In this document: piece by piece, positions 1 through 8,435 of the stretch
Layout: the number at the start of each line of letters is the position of its first letter
Numbering within the stretch: the stretch's first letter is position 1
NCBI RefSeq assembly: GCF_014203835.1
Contig: NZ_JACHJW010000001.1
Coordinates: 6,460,501-6,524,500 of the forward strand
DNA length: 64,000 nt
Direction: 5' to 3'
Source: Micromonospora polyrhachis
GTDB taxonomy: Bacteria > Actinomycetota > Actinomycetes > Mycobacteriales > Micromonosporaceae
The notes under the pieces: generated by a model
What the model was told of the DNA's origin: nothing
Databases searched by the model: none
What the model saw: only the letters and a program-made list of their open reading frames with translations
Program-made: the position numbers and the translations under genes

Positions 1-377
1 TCCTGCTGGACCGGTACGTCCTCGCGCCGATGGTGGCGCTCGGCTACCTGGGGCTGGTCGGCTGGATCGTCGACCGGGCCCGGGCGACCGGTCCGGTCAT
101 CACCGGGCTGGCTTCGCTCGGTCGTACCGCGCTCTCCGGTTACGTGTTGCAGAACCTGCTCTGCGTCGTGGTCTGCTACGGCTGGGGGCTCGGGTTGGCC
201 AGCACCCTGGACGGGGCCCGACCGTGGTGGGTGCTGGCGCTCTGGGTGGTGATCGGGGTCGTGCTGGTCGGTCTGGCTCAGCTGTGGCTGCGCCGGTTCG
301 GTCAGGGGCCGCTGGAAGGGGCGCAGAAGTGGGCGCTGGGCCGGCTTCCCGGTGCTCAGGACCGCTCGATGCGGTAG
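1..377 (+). CDS. DUF418-family membrane protein, C-terminal part (5' end outside window)
   Basis: The reading frame is open from the left edge to a TAG at 375-377, so the N-terminus is missing. The visible ~125 residues contain hydrophobic helices around LGYLGLVGWIVD, YVLQNLLCVVVCYGWGLGL and WWVLALWVVIGVVLVGLAQLWL. The stretch SLGRTALSGYVLQNLLC matches the conserved GR-A-LS-Y--Q motif of DUF418/YeiB-type integral membrane proteins, and a basic cytoplasmic tail follows. Members are polytopic; their biochemical role is not settled, and transport or surface-polymer acylation have been suggested. It is convergent with lsr2, with a strong hairpin between them. Family assignment is good; function is unknown. 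Confidence 0.75.
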   Translation, partial: LLDRYVLAPMVALGYLGLVGWIVDRARATGPVITGLASLGRTALSGYVLQNLLCVVVCYGWGLGLASTLDGARPWWVLALWVVIGVVLVGLAQLWLRRFGQGPLEGAQKWALGRLPGAQDRSMR

Positions 378-461
378 CGGCCGTGATCCGCAGTGGACGG
401 ACTACCCGGGCTGACGTAGTGGTATGGAATCCTCGTGCCGTAGTGGCCGTAGACACAGACG

Positions 462-494
462 ACCCCCGCCAGACCGGGAACGGTCAGCGGGGGT
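462..494. terminator. Bidirectional terminator-like hairpin
   Basis: An ACCCCCGC arm (462-469) pairs with GCGGGGGT (487-494), and an inner GACCG/CGGTC stem closes on a GGAA tetraloop. It lies between the convergent DUF418 and lsr2 genes. There is no U-tract, as is common for actinomycete terminators. Confidence 0.6.
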
Positions 495-536
495 AGCTCA
501 GCTACACGGCCGATGCGGGGAGGGAAGGCGTGCGGA

Positions 537-884
537 TCAGCGCTCGTTGTAGGCCTTTACGACCGAGGCGGGGATACGGCCACGTTCGGAAACGTCGTAG
601 CCGTTCTTGATGGCCCATTCCCGGATGGCCTTGTTCTGGTCGCGGTTGGTCCGGGTCGGCGCTGCGGCACCGGATCGACGACCAGCGCGTCGGGTCTCGA
701 TCCCGCCCCGGCCAATGCGGGTGCCAGCGGCGAGGTACGGGTCCAACGCCTTGCGGAGTTTGCCCGCATTCTTTTCCGACAGATCAATGGTGTAGCTCAC
801 GCCGTCGAGGCCGAACTCCACGGTGCGGTCGGCTTCGCCGCCGTCGAGGTCATCTGTCAGAACAGTGATTACTTTCTTTGCCAT
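537..884 (-). CDS. lsr2: Lsr2, H-NS-like nucleoid protein
   Basis: This 115-residue protein matches the normal Lsr2 length. The N-terminal dimerisation domain begins [29 protein letters not shown]; the basic linker (about residues 55-80) is rich in Arg/Ala/Thr; the C-terminal DNA-binding domain reads [26 protein letters not shown], including the RGR motif that inserts into the AT-rich minor groove. An AAGGAG ribosome site lies about 10 bases before the ATG. Lsr2 is an actinobacterial xenogeneic silencer that bridges AT-rich DNA and represses horizontally acquired and secondary-metabolite genes, so it could in principle silence the AT-richer leaders of the biosynthetic genes in this window (inference). 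It is monocistronic here. Confidence 0.95.
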   Translation of the reverse strand: MAKKVITVLTDDLDGGEADRTVEFGLDGVSYTIDLSEKNAGKLRKALDPYLAAGTRIGRGGIETRRAGRRSGAAAPTRTNRDQNKAIREWAIKNGYDVSERGRIPASVVKAYNER

Positions 885-1688
885 AGCCGGTCACTCCTTG
901 TGAACATCAGTATCGTGGGTCGAGTTTGACGCATCAGGGTGGAATTCTGCAAGCCGTTCGGCCAGTCACCCCGGTTCGGCTCGTCGCCGTGGCACGTTCT
1001 TTTACCAGAACCCGTCCGAGTCGTTACCCGACACGCCTTTGGGTCGTGCGGCTATGGTCGCTAACCGGGCTTGTCGGGCTCTTCATGCTCACCCCGGATC
1101 GGTGACGCCTGGTGGATTCACCGGAAGCCGCTGGACGGAATATAAGCCGTCGCAGACGTAACGTGATGCGACGTGGCCGGGGCGGGAAGCTGTTTGTCGA
1201 ATGGTTTGACTGATCCGCAGCCGGCTATGAGAACCTCTCGGGCCTCCGGCTTCCCTCGGGCGGTACGGGATGCGACCCGGGGCGAACAGGTGAGATCGTC
1301 CGCGAGCGGTGCGCCGAGTTGTCGTCGGTGACCCGGCCGGCGGCGCGGCCGGGCCCGTCTTGATCGTCGAGATGTCGACCAGGTTGACGTCGGGCCGGTC
1401 GACCGAAGGAGGCGGCGACGACGCCGGGGGGCAGGCGGCCGGCGGTGCAGGCGGGCCGGGCGGCGGTGCAGGCGGGCCGGGGGCGGTGCAGAGCCTGCCC
1501 GATCGACGCAGCGGGATCCGGCCCCACACCGCTCCTTCTCTGATCGTCTTCGTCGATCGAGCGGTGGGGCCGGGACGATCGAGTGGTGGGGGCCGGGACC
1601 CGGACGGCCGGGTGGGTGTGTGCCAACGCCGATGAGAAGGCTTGGAAATATTGTCGGCCGCCGGGGTTTGCCCTGTTCGTGACCGGGC
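885..1688. other. Gap of about 0.8 kb with no supported gene
   Basis: The first ~100 bases hold the lsr2 upstream region, which is less GC-rich. The rest is very GC-rich. It has open frames on both strands (about 1089-1635) but they lack family resemblance, good ribosome sites and a consistent codon pattern, so I call no gene. A short tandem repeat lies at 1441-1491, and a near-duplicate of CGATCGAG(C/T)GGTGGGG lies around 1555-1600. Confidence 0.5.
1441..1491. repeat. Short GC-rich tandem repeat, 2.5 copies
   Basis: The 20-base unit GGCGGTGCAGGCGGGCCGGG occurs at 1441-1460 and 1462-1481, followed by a half unit at 1482-1491. It lies in the gap between lsr2 and the PEBP gene. No function is evident. 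Confidence 0.8.
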
Positions 1689-2141
1689 TCAGCGGGCGAA
1701 GGTCCCCACCATATTGCCGCTGTTCAGGTCGTGACCTGCGATTGCGTCGTGGATGTCGGAGACCTGCGGTGCGGCTGGTAGGGCCAGCGGTTGGTCCACC
1801 GCGTAGAGGCGGAAGAAATATCGATGTGGGTCGTCATTGACGGGTGGGTGCGGGCCGCCCCAGCCGGTGCCACCGAAGCCGTTGATCCATTCCTGCCCGC
1901 CGGGCGGTAGTTGGCCCTCGGCCATTCCGGTGGAACGCGGGTCGATACCGGTGACCAGCCAGTGCAGAAACGGGACCCGGCCGGCGTCACGGTCCTCCAC
2001 GAGAAGGACGAGCTCGTTTGCCGACTCGGGCACGTTGCCCCATTCCAGGGGCGGGGAGATGTTTCCCCCGTCCTGGGAGAACCGCTGCGGCATCAGATCG
2101 TGGTCATTGAACGCGGAACTGCGAATCGGTATACCAGCCAT
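1689..2141 (-). CDS. YbhB/YbcL-family PEBP (Raf kinase inhibitor-like) protein
   Basis: This is a 150-residue protein of the bacterial phosphatidylethanolamine-binding protein family. Family hallmarks are PQRFSQDGGNISPPLEWGNVP near the N-terminus, the ligand-pocket stretch LLVEDRDAG followed by PFLHWLVTGIDP, and GGTGWGGPHPPVNDDPHRYFFRLYAVD (the GxxGPxPP...HrY motif). The start at 2141 (MAGIP) is preferred because AAGGAG sits five bases upstream; an in-frame codon at 2159 has nothing comparable. No signal peptide is visible, so it is probably cytoplasmic. The family binds small anionic ligands; the physiological role in actinomycetes is unknown. It is divergent from the MurG-like gene. Confidence 0.9.
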   Translation of the reverse strand: MAGIPIRSSAFNDHDLMPQRFSQDGGNISPPLEWGNVPESANELVLLVEDRDAGRVPFLHWLVTGIDPRSTGMAEGQLPPGGQEWINGFGGTGWGGPHPPVNDDPHRYFFRLYAVDQPLALPAAPQVSDIHDAIAGHDLNSGNMVGTFAR

Positions 2142-2431
2142 GGTGACTCCTTCCCCCACGTCACGTTGGTGCGGTCGGGCGGCACGGCGTACCAGCGCGT
2201 ACCCGCCAGCGGTGGGGGCGAAACGCGCCAGTGCTCCGAGTAAGGGCCGATTCCGCGCCTTCGTGGCGGCGACGACGAGGCTGAGCGGCCGGTGGATCGG
2301 GGCAGCCAGGGCGGCCTACGGCAAACCGGTCACCGGTGACGTGTCATGGCGAAACCGACGACGCATCCGGCCGCCACTAGACTCGGCCGGCCAGGGTGCA
2401 AAGTTTCCGTGAGCGACCTGACAGGGAAGAC

Positions 2432-3601
2432 ATGACTATCTATAGCGCAGAGGGTCTCCACCGAATCCGGGTCATCGTGACCGGCGGAGGGACCGGCGGT
2501 CACACGTACCCGGCGCTGACCACCATCCGTACGCTCCGGGCCCGGCTCGCCGAGGCCGGTACGGAGCCTGAGCTGCTCTGGGTCGGCGTCTCCCACGGGC
2601 TGGAGGCCAAGATCGCTCGGCAGGAGAACGTGCCGTTCAAGGCGATCACCACGGGCAAGTTGCGCCGCTCACCGAACCTGCGAGAGTTGGGCCGCAACCT
2701 CGCGGACATGTTCCGCATTCCGCTCGGGGTCGTGCAGGCCATCATGACCGTGATTCGTACCAAGCCAGCCGTGGTCTTCTCCACCGGCGGCTACGTCTGC
2801 GTCCCGATCGGAGTCGCGGCCTGGCTGACCCGTCGCCCCCTGGTCATGCACGAACAGATCCTCACCCTCGGCCTGGCCAACCGGATCCTGGCCCGGCTGG
2901 CTACGCGGATCCTGCTCAGCCACGAGTCGTCGGTGGAGCATCTGCCGGCCCGGGCGAAGCGCCGTGCGGTGGTCACCGGTAACCCCGTCCGTCCCGAGGT
3001 GCTGGCCGGTAACCGGGCGGCGGCACTGGCGGCGTACGGACTCGACCCGGACCTGCCGTTGGTCTTCGTCACCGGCGGCGCCCAGGGTGCCCTCCAGGTC
3101 AACAAGCTGGTGGCCGCCATCCTGCCGGACATCCTGCCCGGCTGCCAGGTGCTGCACCAGTGCGGGGACTACTCGTTCGCGCAGATGCGGGAGGTCGCCG
3201 CCGGCCTTCCCGACTACCTCCGCAACCGCTATCGCGTCGTCGACTACGTGCACGGCGAGTTGCCCGACGTACTCGCCGCCGCCGACATCGTCGTCGCCCG
3301 TAGCGGTGCCGGTACGGTGGCGGAACTGACCGCCCTGGGCAAGGCGTGCATCTTCATCCCGCTGATCCCGACCGGCGGCGACGAGCAGCGGCGTACCGCC
3401 CGGCACCTCGCCGACGCCGGGGCAGCCCGGATGCTGGCCGGACCGGACGCCACTGCCGACCGGCTACGCGACGAGGTGATCGCGCTGTTGAAGGATCCCC
3501 GGCAGCGGCAGTGGCTGGCCGACAACGCCCGGCAGCACGGTCGGCCGGATGCGGCCACCGCCGTGGCCCGACAGCTCATCGACGCCGCCCGTCGGGACTG
3601 A
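2432..3601 (+). CDS. MurG-like UDP-N-acetylglucosamine glycosyltransferase
   Basis: This 389-residue GT-B glycosyltransferase starts with VIVTGGGTGGHTYPAL, the glycine-rich G-loop of MurG that contacts the lipid-linked acceptor. It continues with TGGYVCVPIGVAAWL and VMHEQILTLGLANR (cf. HEQNxxxGxxN), then VTGNPVRPE, FVTGGAQGAL, a helix-loop with SGAGTVAELTALGKACIFIPL (cf. the UDP-GlcNAc-binding RSGAxTxxE motif), and GGDEQRRTARHLADAGAA. MurG adds GlcNAc to lipid I. The gene is away from any dcw cluster and several MurG motifs are altered, so it may be a paralogue acting on another acceptor, such as a secondary-metabolite or cell-envelope precursor. ATG 2432 has a GGGAAG site just upstream; an earlier in-frame start at 2396 is less likely. 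Confidence 0.8.
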   Translation: MTIYSAEGLHRIRVIVTGGGTGGHTYPALTTIRTLRARLAEAGTEPELLWVGVSHGLEAKIARQENVPFKAITTGKLRRSPNLRELGRNLADMFRIPLGVVQAIMTVIRTKPAVVFSTGGYVCVPIGVAAWLTRRPLVMHEQILTLGLANRILARLATRILLSHESSVEHLPARAKRRAVVTGNPVRPEVLAGNRAAALAAYGLDPDLPLVFVTGGAQGALQVNKLVAAILPDILPGCQVLHQCGDYSFAQMREVAAGLPDYLRNRYRVVDYVHGELPDVLAAADIVVARSGAGTVAELTALGKACIFIPLIPTGGDEQRRTARHLADAGAARMLAGPDATADRLRDEVIALLKDPRQRQWLADNARQHGRPDAATAVARQLIDAARRD

Positions 3602-3752
3602 CGGCGCGAGACCGGCCGGAGTCGGGCGCGCGGGTTTCCTGCCCGACCCACTCCGGTCCGGTCCGCCGTGGCATGATCTTCCGTGGCGTTGGTGCAGGGC
3701 ATCTCCCTGGTGCCAACCCTCCTTCTGGCGTCCCCGAGTGCAGGAGAACCCG

Positions 3753-3968
3753 ATGTCGGACCCCGGCGTTCCAGACAACACAGAAGACCTTCCCGTAGGC
3801 GAGTCCGACGACGTCGAAGCAGCCGCCGAGTTCCAGAACCGGGCTGCCCGACGGGCCCGGGGCAAGGGTGGTGCCCAGGCGCAGACCACCGGCAAGGGCA
3901 AGCAGCTCAGTGGTGGCCGGGGAGCGGTCCAGGGGCCACGCCAGTGGGGCAACCGCCGCAGCGGCTGA
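3753..3968 (+). CDS. Small hypothetical protein, acidic head and basic tail
   Basis: This 71-residue protein has an AGGAG ribosome site at 3742-3746, seven bases ahead of the ATG. The first ~28 residues are acidic (DNTEDLPVGESDDVEAAAEF); the rest is Arg/Gly/Gln-rich (RAARRARGKGGAQAQTTGKGK) and ends NRRSG. No domain, signal or membrane segment is visible. Charge segregation suggests a disordered, possibly nucleic-acid- or ribosome-associated protein, but that is a guess. It follows the MurG-like gene on the same strand after about 150 bases. The spacing, ribosome site and codon bias support a real gene. Confidence 0.6.
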   Translation: MSDPGVPDNTEDLPVGESDDVEAAAEFQNRAARRARGKGGAQAQTTGKGKQLSGGRGAVQGPRQWGNRRSG

Positions 3969-4013
3969 CCCACTGGCCGTCGGGCGGTACCAGCCGCCCC
4001 GACGGGTAGCGGA

Positions 4014-4919
4014 TCAGGCAGGTTGTCCCGGACCCCGATAGCTTTCTCTTCGGGCAGATCGTCGGCGGTAGTGTTGCCAGCTTCCCAGCAGCAGCATCAC
4101 CACCAGCGCCAGCAGGACGAACTGTCCGAGGGGCCAGGCCACCGCGAGCAGTCGCCGCAGCATGCCTTCCGGCGACGATGCCGACGGTGCGCCGAAGCCG
4201 TCCAACAACTGGGCCGGCACGTCGACGAAGAGCACGTTTCCCGGCAGGTCGACCAACCGGTGTTGGCGGCCGTCCGACCGGAGCTCCAGTAGCTCGACCC
4301 CGCCCACGGTCCACCAGTCGGTCTCGACCCAGTACTGGTCGTCCGGGCGCTTCGTAATCCCCTTCTCCGGCTGGTAGACGGCGACCACCGCGTCGCCGTC
4401 GTCCTGCCAGCCGAGCAGCCGGGCGGCCAAGCCCCGGGCAGGGGGCAACGTCGGCCCGACAGCCGGGGCACCCGTCTGTACGTTCAGGTACCCGATCCGC
4501 CACGACCGCCGTCGGAGGTCCGAACCGTCGCACGTCGTTCCATCCTCACAGGTGTCCGCTGTGTAGATGGCGATTCCGGTCCCGTCCGGAAGCCAGGCCC
4601 CCGGTCCGGCCAGCCGGTCCGCGGGCGAGAGGGGGGCGAGTTTGCGGACTGTTGCCTGGTTCAGGTCGACGATGTGGATGGCGTCCTGGGTCGACACCGC
4701 AACCTGTGCGCCGTCCGGGGAGAACGCTACGAAGTTCCCGGGCCGGTAAGTGCCGCGGATCTTGGGCAACTCCCGCACTGTCCCGGTGGCCAGGTCGAGC
4801 AATCGGAGCTGTAGTTGCCGCACCTCGAGGTCGGGCATGAGGGAGGGCGCCGGGAGGATCAGCAACGATCTGCCGTCCGGGGACCAGGCGATCGGCGTGT
4901 CGCCGTCGTACTCGGTCAC
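4014..4919 (-). CDS. Downstream fragment of the fusion: propeller C-half with membrane anchor
   Basis: This is the 301-residue frame after the frameshift, possible as a free product from GTG 4919. It carries WD40/PD40-like strands (IAWSPDGRSLLILPAP, NFVAFSPDGAQVAVSTQD, AWLPDGTGIAIYT), a C-terminal membrane helix (WPLGQFVLLALVVMLLLGSW) and a basic tail. It lacks the N-terminal helix and part of the propeller, so it is unlikely to fold as an independent domain. It is listed separately only because gene callers will probably report it. Confidence 0.5.
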   Translation of the reverse strand: MTEYDGDTPIAWSPDGRSLLILPAPSLMPDLEVRQLQLRLLDLATGTVRELPKIRGTYRPGNFVAFSPDGAQVAVSTQDAIHIVDLNQATVRKLAPLSPADRLAGPGAWLPDGTGIAIYTADTCEDGTTCDGSDLRRRSWRIGYLNVQTGAPAVGPTLPPARGLAARLLGWQDDGDAVVAVYQPEKGITKRPDDQYWVETDWWTVGGVELLELRSDGRQHRLVDLPGNVLFVDVPAQLLDGFGAPSASSPEGMLRRLLAVAWPLGQFVLLALVVMLLLGSWQHYRRRSARRESYRGPGQPA

Positions 4920-5826
4920 CTTCCCCGGTGGTCAGGTTGAAGACCGCGGTCCGGCCGCTGCCGTCCGTCGCCCCTTCCAACCCCGGACCGCTCGCCAAAT
5001 GTCGTCCGTCTGGGGATAGCAGCAGGCCGCCGGCCATTCCGGCGGTGGTCTCACTCACCGTACGGACCAGTCGGTAGCCGCCGTCGCGACCGATGACGAG
5101 ACTGCGTCCCTCCCAACCCCAGATGTCACTGCCGCGCATCTCCTCGTCACCGCTGACCAGGATGGCGGCCGGACCGGGTGGATTCTCGACGATGGTGTCC
5201 TCACCGGTCAGTGGCGGAAAGACGGTGGACGGCACCACAGGCTCGGCGGGTCGGGCCGGGCGAAGATCGTCCTGGGTGGTCCGATCCAGCGCGAGCGGCG
5301 TGCCGGTCAGCGCACCGACCACCGCCGTCACGGCCACGACCGCGAGCACAGTGGTGATTCGCCGACGGCGCCGCGCCCGGGGCCAGGTGTCCGGGGATAT
5401 CCGCGCCGGTCTGGCCTGATCGGCGATGTGGTGCAACACCTCCGTGAAGTCCTCGAAGTAACGCAGGATCAGGGCCGCCCGCTGTCGTGGACCAAGCTTG
5501 GCCAGGGCCTGCTGTACCGAGAGCGTCACGGTGACCTGGTCGGCATCGTCGGGCACCGGTCGGTCGGTGCCGGAGAGCGGAGCTTCGGGTCGCCGGCTGG
5601 CTCGTCGCCACCACGACACGTGTTGGTGGTAGAGCACCCGGCGGACGTACGGGTCGGGGTCGCCTGCCTCCACAATCCGTCTCCACCGGCTCGCCACCCG
5701 GAGGAATGTCTGCTGCACCAGGTCCTCGGCGAGATGGTGATCGTTGGTCAGCAGATAGGCGATCCGGGACAGGGCCGCAGTGCGCGCCCGCACGTACGCC
5801 TCGAACGACTGCCGGTCGGCATCCAC
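4014..5826 (-). pseudogene. SigE-family sigma factor fused to its WD40-like membrane partner, frameshifted
   Basis: From GTG 5826 (GGAGG seven bases upstream) the frame encodes a SigE-family ECF sigma factor. Region 2 is intact (FEAYVRARTAALSRIAYLLT, DLVQQTFLRVASRW), as is the start of region 4 (ALAKLGPRQRAALILRYFEDFTE). The protein then jumps near 5440 into VLHHIADQARPARISPDTW, a basic patch and one membrane helix (RRITTVLAVVAVTAVVGALTG), which is the layout of the transmembrane beta-propeller protein normally encoded just downstream of such sigma genes. The helix-turn-helix of region 4 is absent. The propeller part is then interrupted: at 4923-4926 a run of four G (minus strand) shifts the frame; with three G it would read FNLTTGKVTEYDGD. 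The remainder (WSPDGRSLL, FSPDGAQVAV) continues to 4014 and ends with a second membrane helix. The parent fused protein would be about 604 residues. It is either a genuinely decayed gene or a homopolymer sequencing error plus a true fusion. Confidence 0.75.
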
Positions 5827-6003
5827 ATGCCACCTCCTCCGCCAGCTAACACGCCCCGAGCTGTTCGTCCGGAGGGGACCGAGGGCGGCTGGCGCGGCGA
5901 CAAGTCGTTGACTGTCGATGTCTTCTTCTCTACCGTTGCCCCGAAACGTAACTCGCATGGCATTAGGGGTTTACCTGGCGTAGTACGAGCACCAGGAGGA
6001 AAC

Positions 6004-6837
6004 ATGACGCAACGCATGAAACTCCCGGGCCTCCTCGGCGAACTGGCCGCCGAGTTCGCTGGCACCATGATCCTCATCCTCTTCGGGGTCGGAGTGGTCG
6101 CCCAGGTGGCCGCCGCCGGCATCGGTGACCACGACAGCATCGCCTGGGCGTGGGGGCTGGGAGTCACGCTCGGGGTCTACGTCGCCGCTCGGATCAGCGG
6201 GGCACACCTCAATCCGGCGGTCACCCTGGCGCTCGCCGTCTTCAAGGGATTCTCGTGGCGCAAGGTGCTGCCGTACAGTCTCGCCCAGACCCTCGGTGCC
6301 TTCATCGCCGCGCTGCTGGTCCGGTGGAACTACAGCGAGGTGCTGGCCCGGGTGGACCCGGGACACACCATCAAGACCCAGGGCGTCTTCTCCACCCTGC
6401 CCGGCAACGGCGAGCTGCCGGTCGGCCAGTGGGGCGGCCTGCGTGACCAGGTCATCGGCACCGCCATCCTGCTCTTCGTTATCCTGGCCCTCACCGACCT
6501 GCGTAACTCGCCCCCGGCGGCCAACCTCACCCCGGTGGTCATCGGCCTGCTCGTGGTGGGGATCGGCATGGCCTGGGGCACCAACGCCGGCTACGCGATC
6601 AACCCCGCCCGGGACTTCGGCCCCCGACTGGCGTCCTTCCTCACCGGGTACGAAACGGCCTTCCTCGACCAGTATGGTGATCTCTATTTCTGGGTGCCCA
6701 TCGTCGGTCCGCTGGTCGGTGGCCTGATCGGCGCCGCGCTCTACCAGTTGCTCGTCGGCAGGTTCCTGCCTACCGACGGGCCACTCGAACCGGGCCGCCT
6801 ACCTACCCCGGCCGAGACCGAACCGGTCAAGGCCTGA
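6004..6837 (+). CDS. glpF: Glycerol uptake facilitator (aquaglyceroporin)
   Basis: This 277-residue MIP-family channel has six membrane helices and both half-helix signatures: [15 protein letters not shown] (first NPA) and [14 protein letters not shown] (second NPA). Asp after NPAR is the residue that marks glycerol facilitators rather than water-only channels. The start at ATG 6004 has an AGGAGG immediately upstream (5995-6000). It lies 31 bases ahead of glycerol kinase on the same strand, so the pair takes up glycerol and traps it as glycerol 3-phosphate. No gylR-type regulator gene is adjacent. It is divergent from the broken sigma-factor gene, so the promoter lies in 5827-6003. Confidence 0.95.
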   Translation: MTQRMKLPGLLGELAAEFAGTMILILFGVGVVAQVAAAGIGDHDSIAWAWGLGVTLGVYVAARISGAHLNPAVTLALAVFKGFSWRKVLPYSLAQTLGAFIAALLVRWNYSEVLARVDPGHTIKTQGVFSTLPGNGELPVGQWGGLRDQVIGTAILLFVILALTDLRNSPPAANLTPVVIGLLVVGIGMAWGTNAGYAINPARDFGPRLASFLTGYETAFLDQYGDLYFWVPIVGPLVGGLIGAALYQLLVGRFLPTDGPLEPGRLPTPAETEPVKA

Positions 6838-6868
6838 CGTCGTTCCCAGTCGAGAAGAGGAGATCCCG

Positions 6869-8386
6869 ATGGCCGACTTCGTTGGTGCGGTGGACCAGGG
6901 CACCACGAGCACCCGCTTCATGATCTTCGACCACGGCGGTGCGGAGGTCGGCCGCCACCAACTCGAACACGAGCAGATCCTGCCCCGGGCTGGCTGGGTC
7001 GAGCACAACCCGGTGGAGATCTGGGAACGGACCTCGTCGGTCATCCGTACCGCGATGAACCGGCACGGCCTGGACGCCAGCGACCTGACCGCCCTGGGGA
7101 TCACCAACCAGCGGGAAACCACGGTGGTCTGGGACCGTCGCACCGGGCGGCCCTACTACAACGCCATTGTCTGGCAGGACACCCGGACCGATCAGATCGC
7201 CGCCATGTTGGACCGGGACGGGCGCGGCGACGTGATCCGGCGCAAGGCCGGGCTACCGCCCGCGACGTACTTCTCCGGCGGCAAGATCCAGTGGATCCTG
7301 GATAACGTCGACGGGGCACGGGCGGCGGCCGAACGCGGGGACGCCATCTTCGGTAACACCGACAGTTGGCTGATGTGGAACCTCACCGGCGGAGTCGACG
7401 GCGGCGCGCACGTCACCGACGTCACCAACGCCAGCCGCACCATGCTGATGGACCTGGAAACCCTCGACTGGGACGACGAACTGCTCTCCTTCTTCGGTAT
7501 TCCCCGGACGATGCTGCCGCAGATCCGCCCGTCGTCCGACGCCACCGGCTACGGCGAGACCCTGTCCGCCGGCCCGCTCGGTGGGTCGGTGCCGCTCACC
7601 GCCATCCTCGGCGACCAGCAGGCCGCCACCGTCGGCCAGGTCTGCTTCGCCCCGGGCGAGGCGAAGAACACCTACGGCACCGGCAACTTCATGCTGCTCA
7701 ACACCGGCACCGACATCGTCCGGTCCCGGTCCGGGCTGCTCACCACCGTCTGCTACCAGTTCGGTGACCAACCCGCCGTGTACGCTCTCGAAGGCTCCAT
7801 CGCGGTCACCGGCTCGGCCGTACAGTGGCTACGGGACCAGCTCGGCATCATCAGCGGTGCGGCCCAGAGCGAGGCGCTGGCCGCCCAGGTCGAGGACAAC
7901 GGTGGGGTCTACTTCGTACCGGCCTTCTCCGGGCTGTTCGCCCCCTACTGGCGTTCCGACGCCCGGGGCGCGATCGTCGGGCTCTCCCGCTACAACACCA
8001 ACGCCCACCTGGCCCGCGCCACCCTGGAGTCGATCTGCTACCAGACCCGGGACGTCACCGAGGCGATGGCGGCGGACTCCGGGGTCACCCTGGACGTGCT
8101 CAAGGTCGACGGTGGGGTGACCGCCAACCGGCTCTGCATGCAGTTGCAGGCCGATATCCTCGGCGTGCCGGTGAGCCGCCCGGTGGTGGCCGAGACCACG
8201 GCGCTGGGGGCCGCGTACGCCGCCGGTCTCGCGGTCGGCTTCTGGAAGTCCACCGACGAGCTCCGGCAGAACTGGAACGAGCAGGAGCGTTGGCAGCCGA
8301 CCTGGTCGCCGGAGCGCCGCGCCGACGGCTACACCAAGTGGAAGAAGGCGGTCCAGCGCACCCTCGACTGGGTGGAGGTGGACTGA
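6869..8386 (+). CDS. glpK: Glycerol kinase
   Basis: This 505-residue FGGY-family kinase has the expected length. It starts [17 protein letters not shown] (the ATP phosphate loop) and includes [30 protein letters not shown] (glycerol-binding Arg/Glu/Trp segment), the second FGGY signature around [31 protein letters not shown], and [22 protein letters not shown] near the C-terminus. It phosphorylates glycerol to sn-glycerol 3-phosphate in the cytoplasm. It has an AGAGGAGA ribosome site and is co-oriented with glpF. Streptomyces coelicolor has a similar arrangement (glpF/glpK near metH and mshC), which fits the conserved gene order in this window. Confidence 0.97.
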   Translation: MADFVGAVDQGTTSTRFMIFDHGGAEVGRHQLEHEQILPRAGWVEHNPVEIWERTSSVIRTAMNRHGLDASDLTALGITNQRETTVVWDRRTGRPYYNAIVWQDTRTDQIAAMLDRDGRGDVIRRKAGLPPATYFSGGKIQWILDNVDGARAAAERGDAIFGNTDSWLMWNLTGGVDGGAHVTDVTNASRTMLMDLETLDWDDELLSFFGIPRTMLPQIRPSSDATGYGETLSAGPLGGSVPLTAILGDQQAATVGQVCFAPGEAKNTYGTGNFMLLNTGTDIVRSRSGLLTTVCYQFGDQPAVYALEGSIAVTGSAVQWLRDQLGIISGAAQSEALAAQVEDNGGVYFVPAFSGLFAPYWRSDARGAIVGLSRYNTNAHLARATLESICYQTRDVTEAMAADSGVTLDVLKVDGGVTANRLCMQLQADILGVPVSRPVVAETTALGAAYAAGLAVGFWKSTDELRQNWNEQERWQPTWSPERRADGYTKWKKAVQRTLDWVEVD

Positions 8387-8435
8387 ACCGAAACGCGGGT
8401 CCCGGTCCGCCGGATTCTTCGGCACACTCGACGAC

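Noticed and set aside
1089-1635. Overlapping open frames on both strands in the gap behind lsr2
   Set aside because: No ribosome site, no family resemblance, Arg/Pro-rich low-complexity translations typical of shadow frames in GC-rich DNA.
4920-4930. Programmed frameshift in the sigma/propeller fusion
   Set aside because: No slippery heptamer or downstream pseudoknot; a simple G-run insertion explains the change.
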